From: an uncultured Eubacteriales bacterium
GTDB taxonomy: Bacteria; Bacillota; Clostridia; UBA1381; UMGS1253
Assembly: GCA_902492065.1 (NCBI GenBank)
Contig: CABUKE010000009.1
Location: 10,318-74,317 of the forward strand
Length of the DNA stretch: 64,000 nucleotides
Direction: 5' to 3'
A model generated the notes under the pieces. It was not told the origin of the DNA. It saw only the letters and a list, made by a program, of their open reading frames with translations, and ran no database searches. Each line of letters opens with the position of its first letter. The first letter of the stretch is position 1. A program made the position numbers and the translations under genes. Positions 16,655 to 25,002 of this stretch are shown piece after piece.

Positions 16655-17959
16655 ATGAAGAAACTAATTAGTCTAATTTTAGCAGTATGTGTGCTTGCGG
16701 CGCCGATGGCGGCCAGCAGTGCAGATACGGAGGATAATAATACCGATGTGGTCCATGCTGCTGAGACCTTTCAAATCGGGGACTATATTTTATTAGGCAG
16801 ATACTATGACCAGCCGATTCTATGGCGGTGTATCGACATCGATGAAAACGGGCCGCTGATGTTGAGCGATAAGATTCTTAGCCGAAAGCTATTTAGCTTA
16901 AAAAATGAAAATAGATGGAGTACCAGCATTATTCGTACATGGCTCAATTCTGCTGATGAAACAGAATTTGGCTTTCCAAAGACTGCTACGTATGTGTCGG
17001 ATTATTACTATGAAAAAGGGTTTTTATCAGACACCAACTTTACCCAGTCGGAGCGAAATATAATGAAAACGGTAACCCAAAAAACGCTTTTGGCTCCAGA
17101 ATATGCTGCATATGCTGTGGGCGGGGATGTGAATAAATGGGGTAAAAATGATTGGGAAACAGGTTTTAAAAGTCAGTATTTTATGGAAGAACGATATGAT
17201 GAAATATGCTATGAATGCACAACAGATAAAGTCTTTTTGCCTGATATAAAGCAGATATGGGATATGTATCAAAAAAAAGAGTTTTTGGATGAAAATTATC
17301 AATTAAGCCATTATACACCGGAGGCTATAAATGATGCTAATAACTGGATGTTTGAAACGGGGTATGATAATGACCAGGCTATTTATTGGTTTAGAACTCC
17401 TTTTGGATGGTCGGAACCATCGCCACCTGTTGGCGCCGCAGGGGCAAGAAACTGGAATCGGGTGATGTATATTGTTGGGGATTTTTGGATAAATAAGTCG
17501 GAGGCAAAGGAGAAAAAAGGCATCCGCCCCGCTTTCTACCTCAACGAAGCCACGGCACAAGTCCTGTCCGGCAGCGGCACGGAGGAGGATCCGTATGTGG
17601 TAGACGGGAAACAGATTGCGGTCTACGTCAACGGTACAGAGCTGACGCTCGACGTACCGCCCATGTTGGAAAACGACCGAACGCTGGTGCCGATGCGGGC
17701 GATCTTTGAGGCGCTGGGTGCGGAGGTGAGCTGGTACCCGGAGGATCGGACAATCGTAGCGGTGCGCGGAGGTACGACGGTGTTTATGCAGGTGGACGAC
17801 TGGTACATGTCGGTGAACGACGAGTGGATTGCGCTGGATGCGCCGCCGCGGGTTGTGAACGACCGGACGCTGATCCCGCTGCGCGCTGTGGCGGAGGCGC
17901 TTGGCGCGCAGGTCGGCTGGGACGAGGAAATGCAGGTTGTAACGGTGGAATTGGATTGA
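16655..17959 (+). CDS. Secreted DUF6273-like protein with C-terminal stalk domain
   Basis: A 434-residue protein; AGGAGGGGAG (16641-16650) precedes ATG 16655 and a signal peptide (MKKLISLILAVCVLAAPMAA) follows. Residues about 40-300 match the general form of DUF6273: a beta hairpin FQIGDYILLGRYYDQPILWR, then SIIRTWLN, TQSERNIMKTV, and near the end GIRPAFYLN. The C-terminal 115 residues are a stalk domain with two repeats (NDRTLVPMRAIFEALGAEVSW, split as DRTLVPMRAIFEALG, and DRTLIPLRAVAEALG). The DNA becomes GC-rich from about 17510, where the stalk part begins, as in the 312-1604 gene. The role is unknown; it is likely exported and held at the cell surface. Confidence 0.8.
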   Translation: MKKLISLILAVCVLAAPMAASSADTEDNNTDVVHAAETFQIGDYILLGRYYDQPILWRCIDIDENGPLMLSDKILSRKLFSLKNENRWSTSIIRTWLNSADETEFGFPKTATYVSDYYYEKGFLSDTNFTQSERNIMKTVTQKTLLAPEYAAYAVGGDVNKWGKNDWETGFKSQYFMEERYDEICYECTTDKVFLPDIKQIWDMYQKKEFLDENYQLSHYTPEAINDANNWMFETGYDNDQAIYWFRTPFGWSEPSPPVGAAGARNWNRVMYIVGDFWINKSEAKEKKGIRPAFYLNEATAQVLSGSGTEEDPYVVDGKQIAVYVNGTELTLDVPPMLENDRTLVPMRAIFEALGAEVSWYPEDRTIVAVRGGTTVFMQVDDWYMSVNDEWIALDAPPRVVNDRTLIPLRAVAEALGAQVGWDEEMQVVTVELD

Positions 17960-17968
17960 CAATGTGAG

Positions 17969-18011
17969 AAAAAAGGGATATCCTGTCGGCAGGACGGTAT
18001 GTCCCTTTTTT
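17969..18011 (+). terminator. Terminator of the 16655-17959 gene
   Basis: AAAAAAGGGATATCCTG and CAGGACGGTATGTCCCTTTTTT form an interrupted long hairpin ending in six T residues, 10 bases after the stop. Confidence 0.8.
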
Positions 18012-18018
18012 GTGTTGC

Positions 18019-18431
18019 GGCGACGTGATGGAGCCGGCAAGCCTGAATTTGTATGCGTACTGTGAAACGATCCGGTGAATTATGTGAACCCGGATGGAAT
18101 GCGGGCTGCAGACGGTAGTAATGAACGGTTTAGCAATCAGGCAGATGACTCTACAGTAAATGTGATAAAACATGCAATATGGAATACGATGTCAATTTTT
18201 AATGGAGCAGGACCGGAGTTTACAGAATTATTTACAAATGCTCACGAATTGGGTAATTCTAATAATTTTAGTAATGGTGACAACTTAGCTTTAACGAAAA
18301 TGGATTTTTTCAATAATTCAGTAGCCCGTTATCAAGGTTTATTAGGTATCAATAATGGATATACACGCCAGCAAGTTCAAGAGAATGTCTATAATCGCGC
18401 TTTTGAGGGAGGTCTCATTATAATAAGATAG
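18019..18431 (+). pseudogene. Tail of an RHS protein with a DUF6973-like toxin domain, frameshifted
   Basis: Bases 18019-18066 read DVMEPASLNLYAYCE, the end of the RHS-associated core. A one-base deletion at about 18067 (ACGATCC for AACGATCC) shifts the frame, after which PVNYVNPDGMR, the core's last motif, continues in the next frame. The cargo domain begins about residue 15 of the second part: VIKHAIWNTMSIFNGAGPEF, then FTNAHE and KMDFFNNSVARYQG. The spacing of H..WN, AHE and MD.NN.. is that of DUF6973-type domains found at the ends of polymorphic toxins. The rest of the RHS shell is absent, so this is a displaced cargo tail kept next to an immunity-like gene. Confidence 0.65.
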
Positions 18432-18444
18432 GAGGGGTTCTTGT

Positions 18445-18798
18445 TTGAAAAAAGGTATAGTTATAACAGTTATTTTAGTAGTAATTTTAGGTCTAATAGG
18501 CTGGAAAGTATATCCTTACTTAATGGTATTTAGGGGGACGGCTGATACTGAATTTTCACAAGAAGAATGGAATTCTAATGTATATGCCAGAGAATCCATG
18601 TTGAAAGATTTAATGAGTAAATATGATTTTATTGGTATGAGCAAAGATGATGTATTAAATATTTTGGGAGAAAATGGCTTGTTTATTGGTGAAGATAGTA
18701 TTAGGTATGAAACTGGTGGAGGATACATGAAAGATGAGATATTGTTTTTTACAATTAATAGAAATGGAATAGTTATAGATTTTGGTGTTTCAAATTAA
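18445..18798 (+). CDS. Membrane-anchored probable immunity protein
   Basis: GGAGGGG (18431-18437) precedes TTG 18445, 13 bases behind the toxin tail. The 117-residue product starts MKKGIVITVILVVILGLIG, one membrane anchor, then an outer domain with SMLKDLMSKYDFIGMSKDDV and LNILGE. The 'ML.DL...Y..IGMSKD.V...LGE' pattern resembles small BamE/SmpA-like folds that occur among immunity proteins. Being anchored outside the membrane fits protection against a toxin that acts outside or crosses the membrane. Function is inferred from position. Confidence 0.55.
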   Translation: MKKGIVITVILVVILGLIGWKVYPYLMVFRGTADTEFSQEEWNSNVYARESMLKDLMSKYDFIGMSKDDVLNILGENGLFIGEDSIRYETGGGYMKDEILFFTINRNGIVIDFGVSN

Positions 18799-18819
18799 AT
18801 ATGGAAGTTTTATCCAAAC

Positions 18820-18922
18820 AAGATCTGTGAATTATCCTCCGTCTGCCCAACCATCCAAAGCGGCGTAAGGCCGCCCGCGTGTCGAACCGAGCGATGACCT
18901 CTACACTGATCTTAGTAGCCAT
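18820..18922 (-). pseudogene. Frameshifted remnant of a small conserved protein
   Basis: From ATG 18922 the minus strand reads MATKISVEVIARFDT; a one-base shift at about 18875 then gives GLTPLWMVGQTEDNSQIL. The joined sequence resembles the N-terminus of a short protein often carried by mobile elements. No ribosome site or continuation is visible. Confidence 0.35.
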
Positions 18923-18923
18923 G

Positions 18924-18962
18924 AAAAAGCCTCCATAGCCGTAGTGTGGCGATAGAGGTTTC
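18924..18962 (-). terminator. Terminator of the XRE regulator
   Basis: On the minus strand AAACCTCTATCGCC pairs imperfectly with GGCTATGGAGGC, followed by five T residues, immediately behind the regulator's stop. Confidence 0.6.
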
Positions 18963-18965
18963 ATT

Positions 18966-19523
18966 TTATTTGTTTAAAAGCAGTTGCATGAACGCCCGGC
19001 AAATAAAATCAATTTTGCGATGCATCAGGCTTCGTCCGTCCTCTATGCAAGCAAAAATGTCTGCTATCGCCACATCGCCATTTACAACTGCGGCGGTAGA
19101 ACGCCGGACAGACTCTGCTAAAGCAGCGAGCATATCGGCCATGGTGTTTATTACCAAGTTTTCTTTTGCCGTTGTTTCATTCAGCATATAATTGTCCCGC
19201 AAAAGCGAGTTGAGGGCAGTTACCAATGTCTCTTGATTCTCTTGCGGAAGCGTTTTAATTGCTGCGTCAAGCGTTTTGAGCGAAGTCATCCACGCCTGCC
19301 GGCTTTGTGGATTCTTTAAATCGGAAAAGCCGAAGAGATAGTTCGGCGTACAATCAAAAATCGCGCACATTTTTGACAGCATGTTGCCGTCGGGGGAGTT
19401 CTTGCCCGACTCGTAGCACACGATTGTCATACGGGCTACGCCTAATTCCTTGGCCAGTTTTTCCTGTGTAAACCCTTTCTCTTCGCGCAGGGCGCGAAGC
19501 CGCTGCGGCAGTATTTGGTTCAT
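18966..19523 (-). CDS. XRE-family (HTH) transcriptional regulator
   Basis: The 185-residue reading starts at ATG 19523, with GAGGTG six bases upstream; a GTG at 19532 is part of that site and is less likely. Residues about 5-60 are a Cro/C1 helix-turn-helix: LRALREEKGFTQEKLAKELG, ARMTIVCYESGKNSP. The rest (60-185) is helical with no recognised domain. It diverges from the lipase-like gene at 19701 with 177 bases between, a layout typical of a local regulator acting on its neighbour, although the lipase gene may be controlled elsewhere. Terminator behind it. Confidence 0.85.
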   Translation of the reverse strand: MNQILPQRLRALREEKGFTQEKLAKELGVARMTIVCYESGKNSPDGNMLSKMCAIFDCTPNYLFGFSDLKNPQSRQAWMTSLKTLDAAIKTLPQENQETLVTALNSLLRDNYMLNETTAKENLVINTMADMLAALAESVRRSTAAVVNGDVAIADIFACIEDGRSLMHRKIDFICRAFMQLLLNK

Positions 19524-19700
19524 ACGAATCACCTCGAAAATAGTATAGCATAGAATGATAGAAAAATCAATCTAAATATTTATTATGATTTTAAATATTG
19601 ACACATTGAAAGCTTCGTGGTAGAATTTGACACACGATAAAAATTCGATTATCAGGAAAATAATCGAAAACTATTGTAAAAAAGGGGAAAGTACGCTATA

Positions 19701-21032
19701 GTGAGAAAGGATGAGGAGAAGATGGAACAAGAAAAAGAGAGTAACTGGTTTTTAAATGGATTGTATCGGTCGGTATACGAACCTGATACTGCACTTCCCA
19801 ATCTGTTTCCCCCATTTGGCGATAACCGCGATAGAGCAACGATGGAACGTGTATGGCTGGACAGCACGAATCCCTTTATTCTTCAACCAAATCAATATCA
19901 TGCTTACAAAAACATCCAACAATGGTTAGAAAATGATTGGAATGAAAAATTGAAGTATATCTATCATACAAGTTCTTACGCGGAACTTTCTAATGCGTAT
20001 CAAACATTTCAGAAAGAATTTGATGCGTTTCTGAATGACCCGATAGGGAATCAAGATTTCTTAAACAAACTGGCACGACGTGGAAGCGAGGAGAAAACAG
20101 AAAATTCCCGCTATGTTCTTTGGCTTGCAGAAGATGATGACAAACGGTGCAAGACTTGTGGCAATTATCATGGAAAACTTTTTGATATTATCCGTGAGCC
20201 GGAAAGGCATCCCAATTGTCGATGTAAAAAAATTTATTTTGAAAGCGTCCGAACCGAGAAGCATTATCTGGTTGTTATATTTTCCGGCATTAATACGAAA
20301 AAAGGAAGTGGCTATATTACAGCATTAGGGGAAGAAATAAAAAAACAATTAGGCGGGGAAAAAGGGAACAATACTGTTGATTATCTAACAATCGCATCAT
20401 ATGATGATACGGATGATAATATTAAATTCAATGATGATACGATTTGGGATTCTCTACAGGTTTACCGCCGGGCCTATGGCTATGCTTCGATTTCCCCATG
20501 GGTATTTGCCAACCAGATTATTAACGAATGTAGTGGTACAACACGTTATCGTAATAATGGTATTAAATATGCTGATGGCTTTACTTATGACTATGTAATT
20601 TTCGTAGGGCACAGCGGTGGCGGAGTGATGGCGTCGCGCGTGGCGGAAACGCTTGACCGGATTGGCAAAGGGCCATATGTGAATAAAATTATACGCATTG
20701 GTTCGCCGGAGTTGAACATGGATTATAAACGGTATCAAAACCGGGTATATGACCTGATTATGCCGGGTGACCCGATACCGCTTCTTCATTTTAAACGAGA
20801 TAAAAAGGATGTACAAGTACCAAATATCTATTTAAAGGATATGGAATACAAGACAGTCAATCCAATTGAAATACATAGTGCCTATTTTGACCATGTGTGT
20901 ACATCCGCATGTATGTATGGATGTATCAATATTGATAAGAAAAAAGGAAACCTTTATGATACAAGAAGGTATGATGACACACCTACAAATATGGAACGGA
21001 CAGTAGAAGCAATCGTAAATAATGTTGATTGA
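19701..21032 (+). CDS. Lipase-like protein with a phage-head-type Cys/His motif, possible effector
   Basis: A 443-residue protein. GTG 19701 follows AGGGGAAA by ten bases; ATG 19722 is an alternative. There is no signal peptide. Residues about 140-185 carry WLAEDDDKRCKTCGNYHGKL and ERHPNCRCKKIYF, the C..C..HG...HPNCRC pattern seen at the end of Mu gpF/SPP1 gp7-type minor head proteins. Residues about 190-430 form an alpha/beta hydrolase: beta strand YLVVIFSGI, nucleophile elbow FVGHSGGGVMASR, Asp in YDLIMPGDPIPLLHF, His in EIHSAYFDH, in the order of a class-3-like lipase triad. The next gene begins 10 bases later and encodes a membrane protein, so the pair resembles a lipolytic effector with an immunity partner. 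The DNA is AT-rich and unlike the core genes. Confidence 0.6.
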   Translation: MRKDEEKMEQEKESNWFLNGLYRSVYEPDTALPNLFPPFGDNRDRATMERVWLDSTNPFILQPNQYHAYKNIQQWLENDWNEKLKYIYHTSSYAELSNAYQTFQKEFDAFLNDPIGNQDFLNKLARRGSEEKTENSRYVLWLAEDDDKRCKTCGNYHGKLFDIIREPERHPNCRCKKIYFESVRTEKHYLVVIFSGINTKKGSGYITALGEEIKKQLGGEKGNNTVDYLTIASYDDTDDNIKFNDDTIWDSLQVYRRAYGYASISPWVFANQIINECSGTTRYRNNGIKYADGFTYDYVIFVGHSGGGVMASRVAETLDRIGKGPYVNKIIRIGSPELNMDYKRYQNRVYDLIMPGDPIPLLHFKRDKKDVQVPNIYLKDMEYKTVNPIEIHSAYFDHVCTSACMYGCINIDKKKGNLYDTRRYDDTPTNMERTVEAIVNNVD

Positions 21033-21042
21033 GGTGTTTTTT

Positions 21043-22212
21043 ATGGACGAACTATCCGCTATGCTAATGTTACTCCTATATGTTTACGTGGCGCCGGCCC
21101 TGCTTTTGGCTTATTGTGTACTCACCTGTTATTTTTTATTTAAACGGCAGCCGCGTCAGCACGACGCTAAAGGGAAATGGATTTTGGCGCTCACGGTATG
21201 TTTGTTTTACCTAATATTGACGATTTGCTTCTATTTATACAATAATCATTGGAGGCAGCTCTATTCTGCACAGCCAAGCGGCGAGTACAGCGGGATAGGC
21301 TTAAGTATTAGCCAGCTTCCTTTGCTGTTTTATCTTGTTTTAACCTTGCCAATCATCATTGTTCCGACGATGTGGGTGCTGATTGCCAGGAAAAAGAAAC
21401 ATTTGCTAAAAAGCCTGTTTGTCTATGTGTGGATTGGCGTATTTGCTGGATTTAATTGCATGAACGCCTATGAGAATTATGAGTTGATTATGGGCGATAA
21501 GTATATCATTGAGTACATCAAAAAAGCAGATGATACGTTCAGTTTAGACCGCGCCAAGCAGCTCACGCACGACCCGAACCTGCAAACTTCGGACGGCGCC
21601 TCCCTCTTGGTTTTGGCGCTCAAATATGAAAAGTATGACTATGCAGACTATCTCATCAGTCAGGGTGTAGACGTAAATTTTTACGATACATGGGGGGACT
21701 GGATTCTCAAACAGCCATATTACCTTTCAAATGAAATGAAGCAATACATAAAAAACCGTGGCTTTCCGGGCTTTGACTTTACGCCGCGCCGGTTAAGCTT
21801 GGAGGAAGCAAAAGCCAGAACCGACACGCCCCTCACATTCATTCGCGATATTACACCGGAAAACCTTTGGGAAGAGGCCGGCGCGCAGCTTTTTGTCGCA
21901 GAACGCGCAGGAAAAGAAATTTTGTATTTTATTGCCGATAACGGCTACACCCAAAGTCCGATTGAAATTGCGCCGAGCCAGCTTATTTCCATATGTGCGC
22001 AGACTGCCCCGGCAGAGTGTACGATGGTATATTATCTGTCAAAGACGGATTCCGGATATGTGGCAAGCAACACGCTGCAATATTACAGGAATGCAGAAGT
22101 ATATCTTGATACAGATGAGGTTCTACATCCTGCTGACGTTACCCTGTCGCGTGGCGAGGATGGGATGGTTTATCTGTGTAGCGGGGAAAAGCGGTTGATT
22201 TTGGAACCATAA
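21043..22212 (+). CDS. Four-helix membrane protein with ankyrin-like segment, putative partner of the lipase
   Basis: GAGGTG (21031-21036), overlapping the lipase stop, precedes ATG 21043; the product has 389 residues. Four membrane helices lie in residues about 5-150 (LMLLLYVYVAPALLLAYCVL; WILALTVCLFYLILTICFYL; LPLLFYLVLTLPIIIVPTMW; LFVYVWIGVFAGF). A soluble part follows: residues about 165-230 look like ankyrin repeats (TSDGASLLVLALKYEKYDYA, DYLISQGVDVNFYD). The last 110 residues are a beta-rich domain. Membrane proteins of this kind behind a lipase gene often protect the producer's membrane, but no family is recognised and this is inference from context. Confidence 0.55.
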   Translation: MDELSAMLMLLLYVYVAPALLLAYCVLTCYFLFKRQPRQHDAKGKWILALTVCLFYLILTICFYLYNNHWRQLYSAQPSGEYSGIGLSISQLPLLFYLVLTLPIIIVPTMWVLIARKKKHLLKSLFVYVWIGVFAGFNCMNAYENYELIMGDKYIIEYIKKADDTFSLDRAKQLTHDPNLQTSDGASLLVLALKYEKYDYADYLISQGVDVNFYDTWGDWILKQPYYLSNEMKQYIKNRGFPGFDFTPRRLSLEEAKARTDTPLTFIRDITPENLWEEAGAQLFVAERAGKEILYFIADNGYTQSPIEIAPSQLISICAQTAPAECTMVYYLSKTDSGYVASNTLQYYRNAEVYLDTDEVLHPADVTLSRGEDGMVYLCSGEKRLILEP

Positions 22213-22259
22213 GGCGGGGGATAACTCTTTTTTTCGCCCCGCAAATCTTAGAATTTAGG

Positions 22260-23733
22260 AAGAGAACATGGGAAAGAAATCTGATAAATAAGAATGGCAA
22301 GGCTGCGTTAGAAAAAACTTCAGCGGTGATTCAGCAATTTACAAAAGAAATTTCGAAACCTTTTTATTTTCATAAGTCAGGGTGGCACAATGAAAATAAG
22401 AGCTTTTGCTTCCAACCGTATGACGGTTCCTCTGCAATTGGGTATGACCCCATTTGGAAGTTGGAAAAAAGAGGGGATATATGCAAATGCGTATGAAAAG
22501 ATTAAAAAATTTTCTTAGATATACTACCGCATGAAGTATCTATCCCTCTCTTTTCATTCACCTTGTTGTCTGTTCTGACAACTCCGCTGAAGAAAACAGA
22601 GCTGGATTTTCCTCGTTTAATATCTCTTAGTGGTGGAACGAAAGAAGACCGTGAATTTGTTGCTCTCTACTATTGCGATGTAATCAATCGTGGTAACGCA
22701 TGGCCTATTCAAAAATTCCCAGACAGACACAGTACCAATGAACCAAAAGAACGTCTGCAAGAGAAGGCACAAAAAATGAAAGACTGTGTGCTGATTCTTT
22801 CCGGATACGATAATGCAATGCAAGTAGCCATGATTAAAAATATGTATGAAAGTAATCAGGGATTCAATAGCCCAAAGGGTATGGGATTACTGTTATTAAA
22901 AAACAAGACCAAAAGTCAGTTTTTATATAACATTGATATTTCTAATGTGGATTTATCAAAGCTTAAAAAGCATGTACTGCTCACGCAAGATATAGAGTTG
23001 GTAAGCTACCTGACCGCCTTTATCTACTCTGTGCTTGATAATTGGAAGGATGCGGGTGAAGTTGAGTGTATTGATTTCGTCTGTTCAGCTTTACAGAAAA
23101 GGCAGAATGCAATATTAAAAATATATAGTAAGGTTTTCCAATTGGATATGAGGTCGATACAGACGTTTCAATACTTTTTACTGGCTTATAGCCTGTTGTT
23201 AGAGGGGATATATTGAGGATACTGAAGAACTTTTTAAGCTGCAAGACTGCGCTGCGGATATCTTTTTTGCTGACTTACAAGCTCAGAAACCTATACATGG
23301 AATTACTGAGAAAAGAGGCTTCAGCAAAACAGGAACCGCAACGAACGCCGGCACACAAGTTTTTTGACTGCCTAGATAAGCATTTTGCAGAGGACGGTGG
23401 AACGATGCGGGAAATAGGACTTGCTAAACCAGAAAACCCGGACGAAGTTGAGATGTGGTATAATGACGATTTTCTGTATGTTTACAAAAAACACTTAAGA
23501 ATATTTTGGTGCAGCATAACATGGTTTCTGATTTATTTGACACGGTAAAAAAGGAACTGAAAGATAAAGAGCTTATTAGAACCAGACCACGTGGAAACGG
23601 ATCAGACTATTTCATTAAAATGCCGATACGTTTTAAGGACGATAAAGATAGCAGGAGCTCTGTCTGCTTTTATCGTGATATGTGCAAAGAAAAAAGTACT
23701 TCAGCAAGACGCTTGCTAAATTGGATGAATTGA
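22260..23733 (+). pseudogene. Multiply frameshifted DUF927-like (primase/helicase-type) gene
   Basis: Three blocks in different frames read as one protein. The first (22310-22490) has ALEKTSAVIQQFTKEISKPF, YFHKSGWHNENKSFCF, YANAYEKIKKF. The second (22535-23216) has LPHEVSIPLFSFTLLSVLTT, LKKTELDFPRLISLSGGTKE, ERLQEKAQKMKDCVLILSGY. The third (23360-23733) has FDCLDKHFAEDGGTMREIGL, YNDDFLYVYKKHL and, after another shift, SDLFDTVKKELKDKELIRTR. The order and the 'PL...L.SLTGGT' position resemble DUF927 proteins of conjugative elements, with a degenerate Walker A. At least four frameshifts make it non-functional. It lies against the tRNA-Lys gene. The family call is tentative. Confidence 0.4.
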
Positions 23734-23805
23734 AATCCACGACCGAAAACGCGTAGCTGTAAAGTAGCTGTACTGGGCTTATTTCGGCTTTTCTGCTAAA
23801 ACAGC

Positions 23806-23828
23806 AAAATCCCGCTATCCCTTGCGGG
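23806..23828 (-). terminator. Terminator of tRNA-Lys
   Basis: On the minus strand CCCGC, loop AAGGGATA, GCGGG, then ATTTT lies 16 bases past the tRNA 3' end. Confidence 0.6.
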
Positions 23829-23843
23829 AAGCGGGGTTCCTGT

Positions 23844-23919
23844 TGGTACACCATCACGGGCTCGAACCGTGGACACCCTGATTAAGAGTCAGGTGCTCTA
23901 CCAACTGAGCTAATGGTGC
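23844..23919 (-). tRNA. tRNA-Lys (anticodon CTT)
   Basis: A 76-base cloverleaf with CCA encoded: acceptor GCACCAT with ATGGTGT (one G-T pair), D arm TAGCTCAGTTGGTAGAGC, anticodon stem CCTGA/TCAGG with loop CTCTTAA, T arm GGTTCGAGCCC. Confidence 0.93.
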
Positions 23920-24276
23920 ATGTCCAATTTTTTCTCTGTCTGTAACCGACTTTTATATTATACACATCTCGGTCTCCTTTGTCAAGTAAAAAATTAAAAT
24001 ATTTTTAAAATTTATTTTGATACTATGATAACTCCGTTTTTTTAACAGCTTTTTTCTCTCAGGCTGGCAACTTGCATGAGAGAAAAAGTGATTTTTGGAC
24101 TGCGTTTTGTAAACTCCGTTGCGAAAACACAGCAGAAAGAAACTGAAATAGAAAAAAGTACACTGCTTGTACATTTTTTGCTTGATTCTGGTATAAAATA
24201 ATGTTAAAATAATAACGGTTGGGTGGAAATATTACCCGCGTTTACAGAGGAAAATTATGATGAGAGGTGTAATTAG

Positions 24277-24969
24277 ATGAATTATTCTCACGAAGTTGAA
24301 AACATGTACTGTGTTGCCAAGGGCGTAAAGCACGGCCCGGCTCCGATTCCGGAGGAAGGCAAATGGGTTGAGGCCAAAGAGATTAAAGATATCAGCGGCC
24401 TTACGCATGGTGTGGGCTGGTGCGCACCGCAGCAGGGCGCATGTAAGCTGACGCTGAATGTTAAAGAAGGAATCATTCAGGAAGCGCTCGTTGAAACGAT
24501 TGGCTGCTCCGGTATGACGCATTCTGCCGCTATGGCGGGCGAGGCTCTGGTTGGGAAGACGCTTTTAGAGGCGCTCAACACCGACTTGGTTTGTGATGCG
24601 ATTAACACCGCAATGCGCGAGCTGTTTTTGCAGATTGTTTACGGTCGTTCGCAGACTGCGTTCTCTGAGGGCGGACTTCCGATTGGTGCGGGCCTTGAGG
24701 ATTTGGGCAAAGGGCTGAGAAGCCAAACGGGTACGGTATTCTCCACAAAGGCGAAAGGCGTTCGCTATTTGGAGCTTGCGGAAGGGTATATTACTGAAGT
24801 TGCTCTGGACGAAGACGATTTGGTAATCGGTTACAAGTTCGTACATCTTGGAAAAATGATGGAGAACATTAAAAAGGGTATGCCGGCGGACGAGGCGCTC
24901 AAAAAGGCTTCCGGACAGTACGGCAGATTTGATGACGCGGCGAAAGTAATCGACCCGAGAGCGGAGTAA
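24277..24969 (+). CDS. Iron-sulfur cluster scaffold-like protein (NifU/IscU-related)
   Basis: GAGAGGTG precedes ATG 24277. The 230-residue cytosolic protein is related to IscU/NifU-type scaffolds and carries conserved cysteines in GVGWCAPQQGACKLTL and ETIGCSGMTHSAAMAGEAL. The second block holds the typical scaffold turn (GC.....A..LAG..). It is longer than IscU by a C-terminal extension (GYKFVHLGKMMENIKKGMPA). It is 33 bases upstream of the GGGtGRT gene, the standard arrangement in many Clostridia, so the two are almost certainly co-transcribed and work together. The exact client is unknown. Confidence 0.8.
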   Translation: MNYSHEVENMYCVAKGVKHGPAPIPEEGKWVEAKEIKDISGLTHGVGWCAPQQGACKLTLNVKEGIIQEALVETIGCSGMTHSAAMAGEALVGKTLLEALNTDLVCDAINTAMRELFLQIVYGRSQTAFSEGGLPIGAGLEDLGKGLRSQTGTVFSTKAKGVRYLELAEGYITEVALDEDDLVIGYKFVHLGKMMENIKKGMPADEALKKASGQYGRFDDAAKVIDPRAE

Positions 24970-25002
24970 TTATATTATTAAGGTATAAGGAGGATACGAA
25001 TA

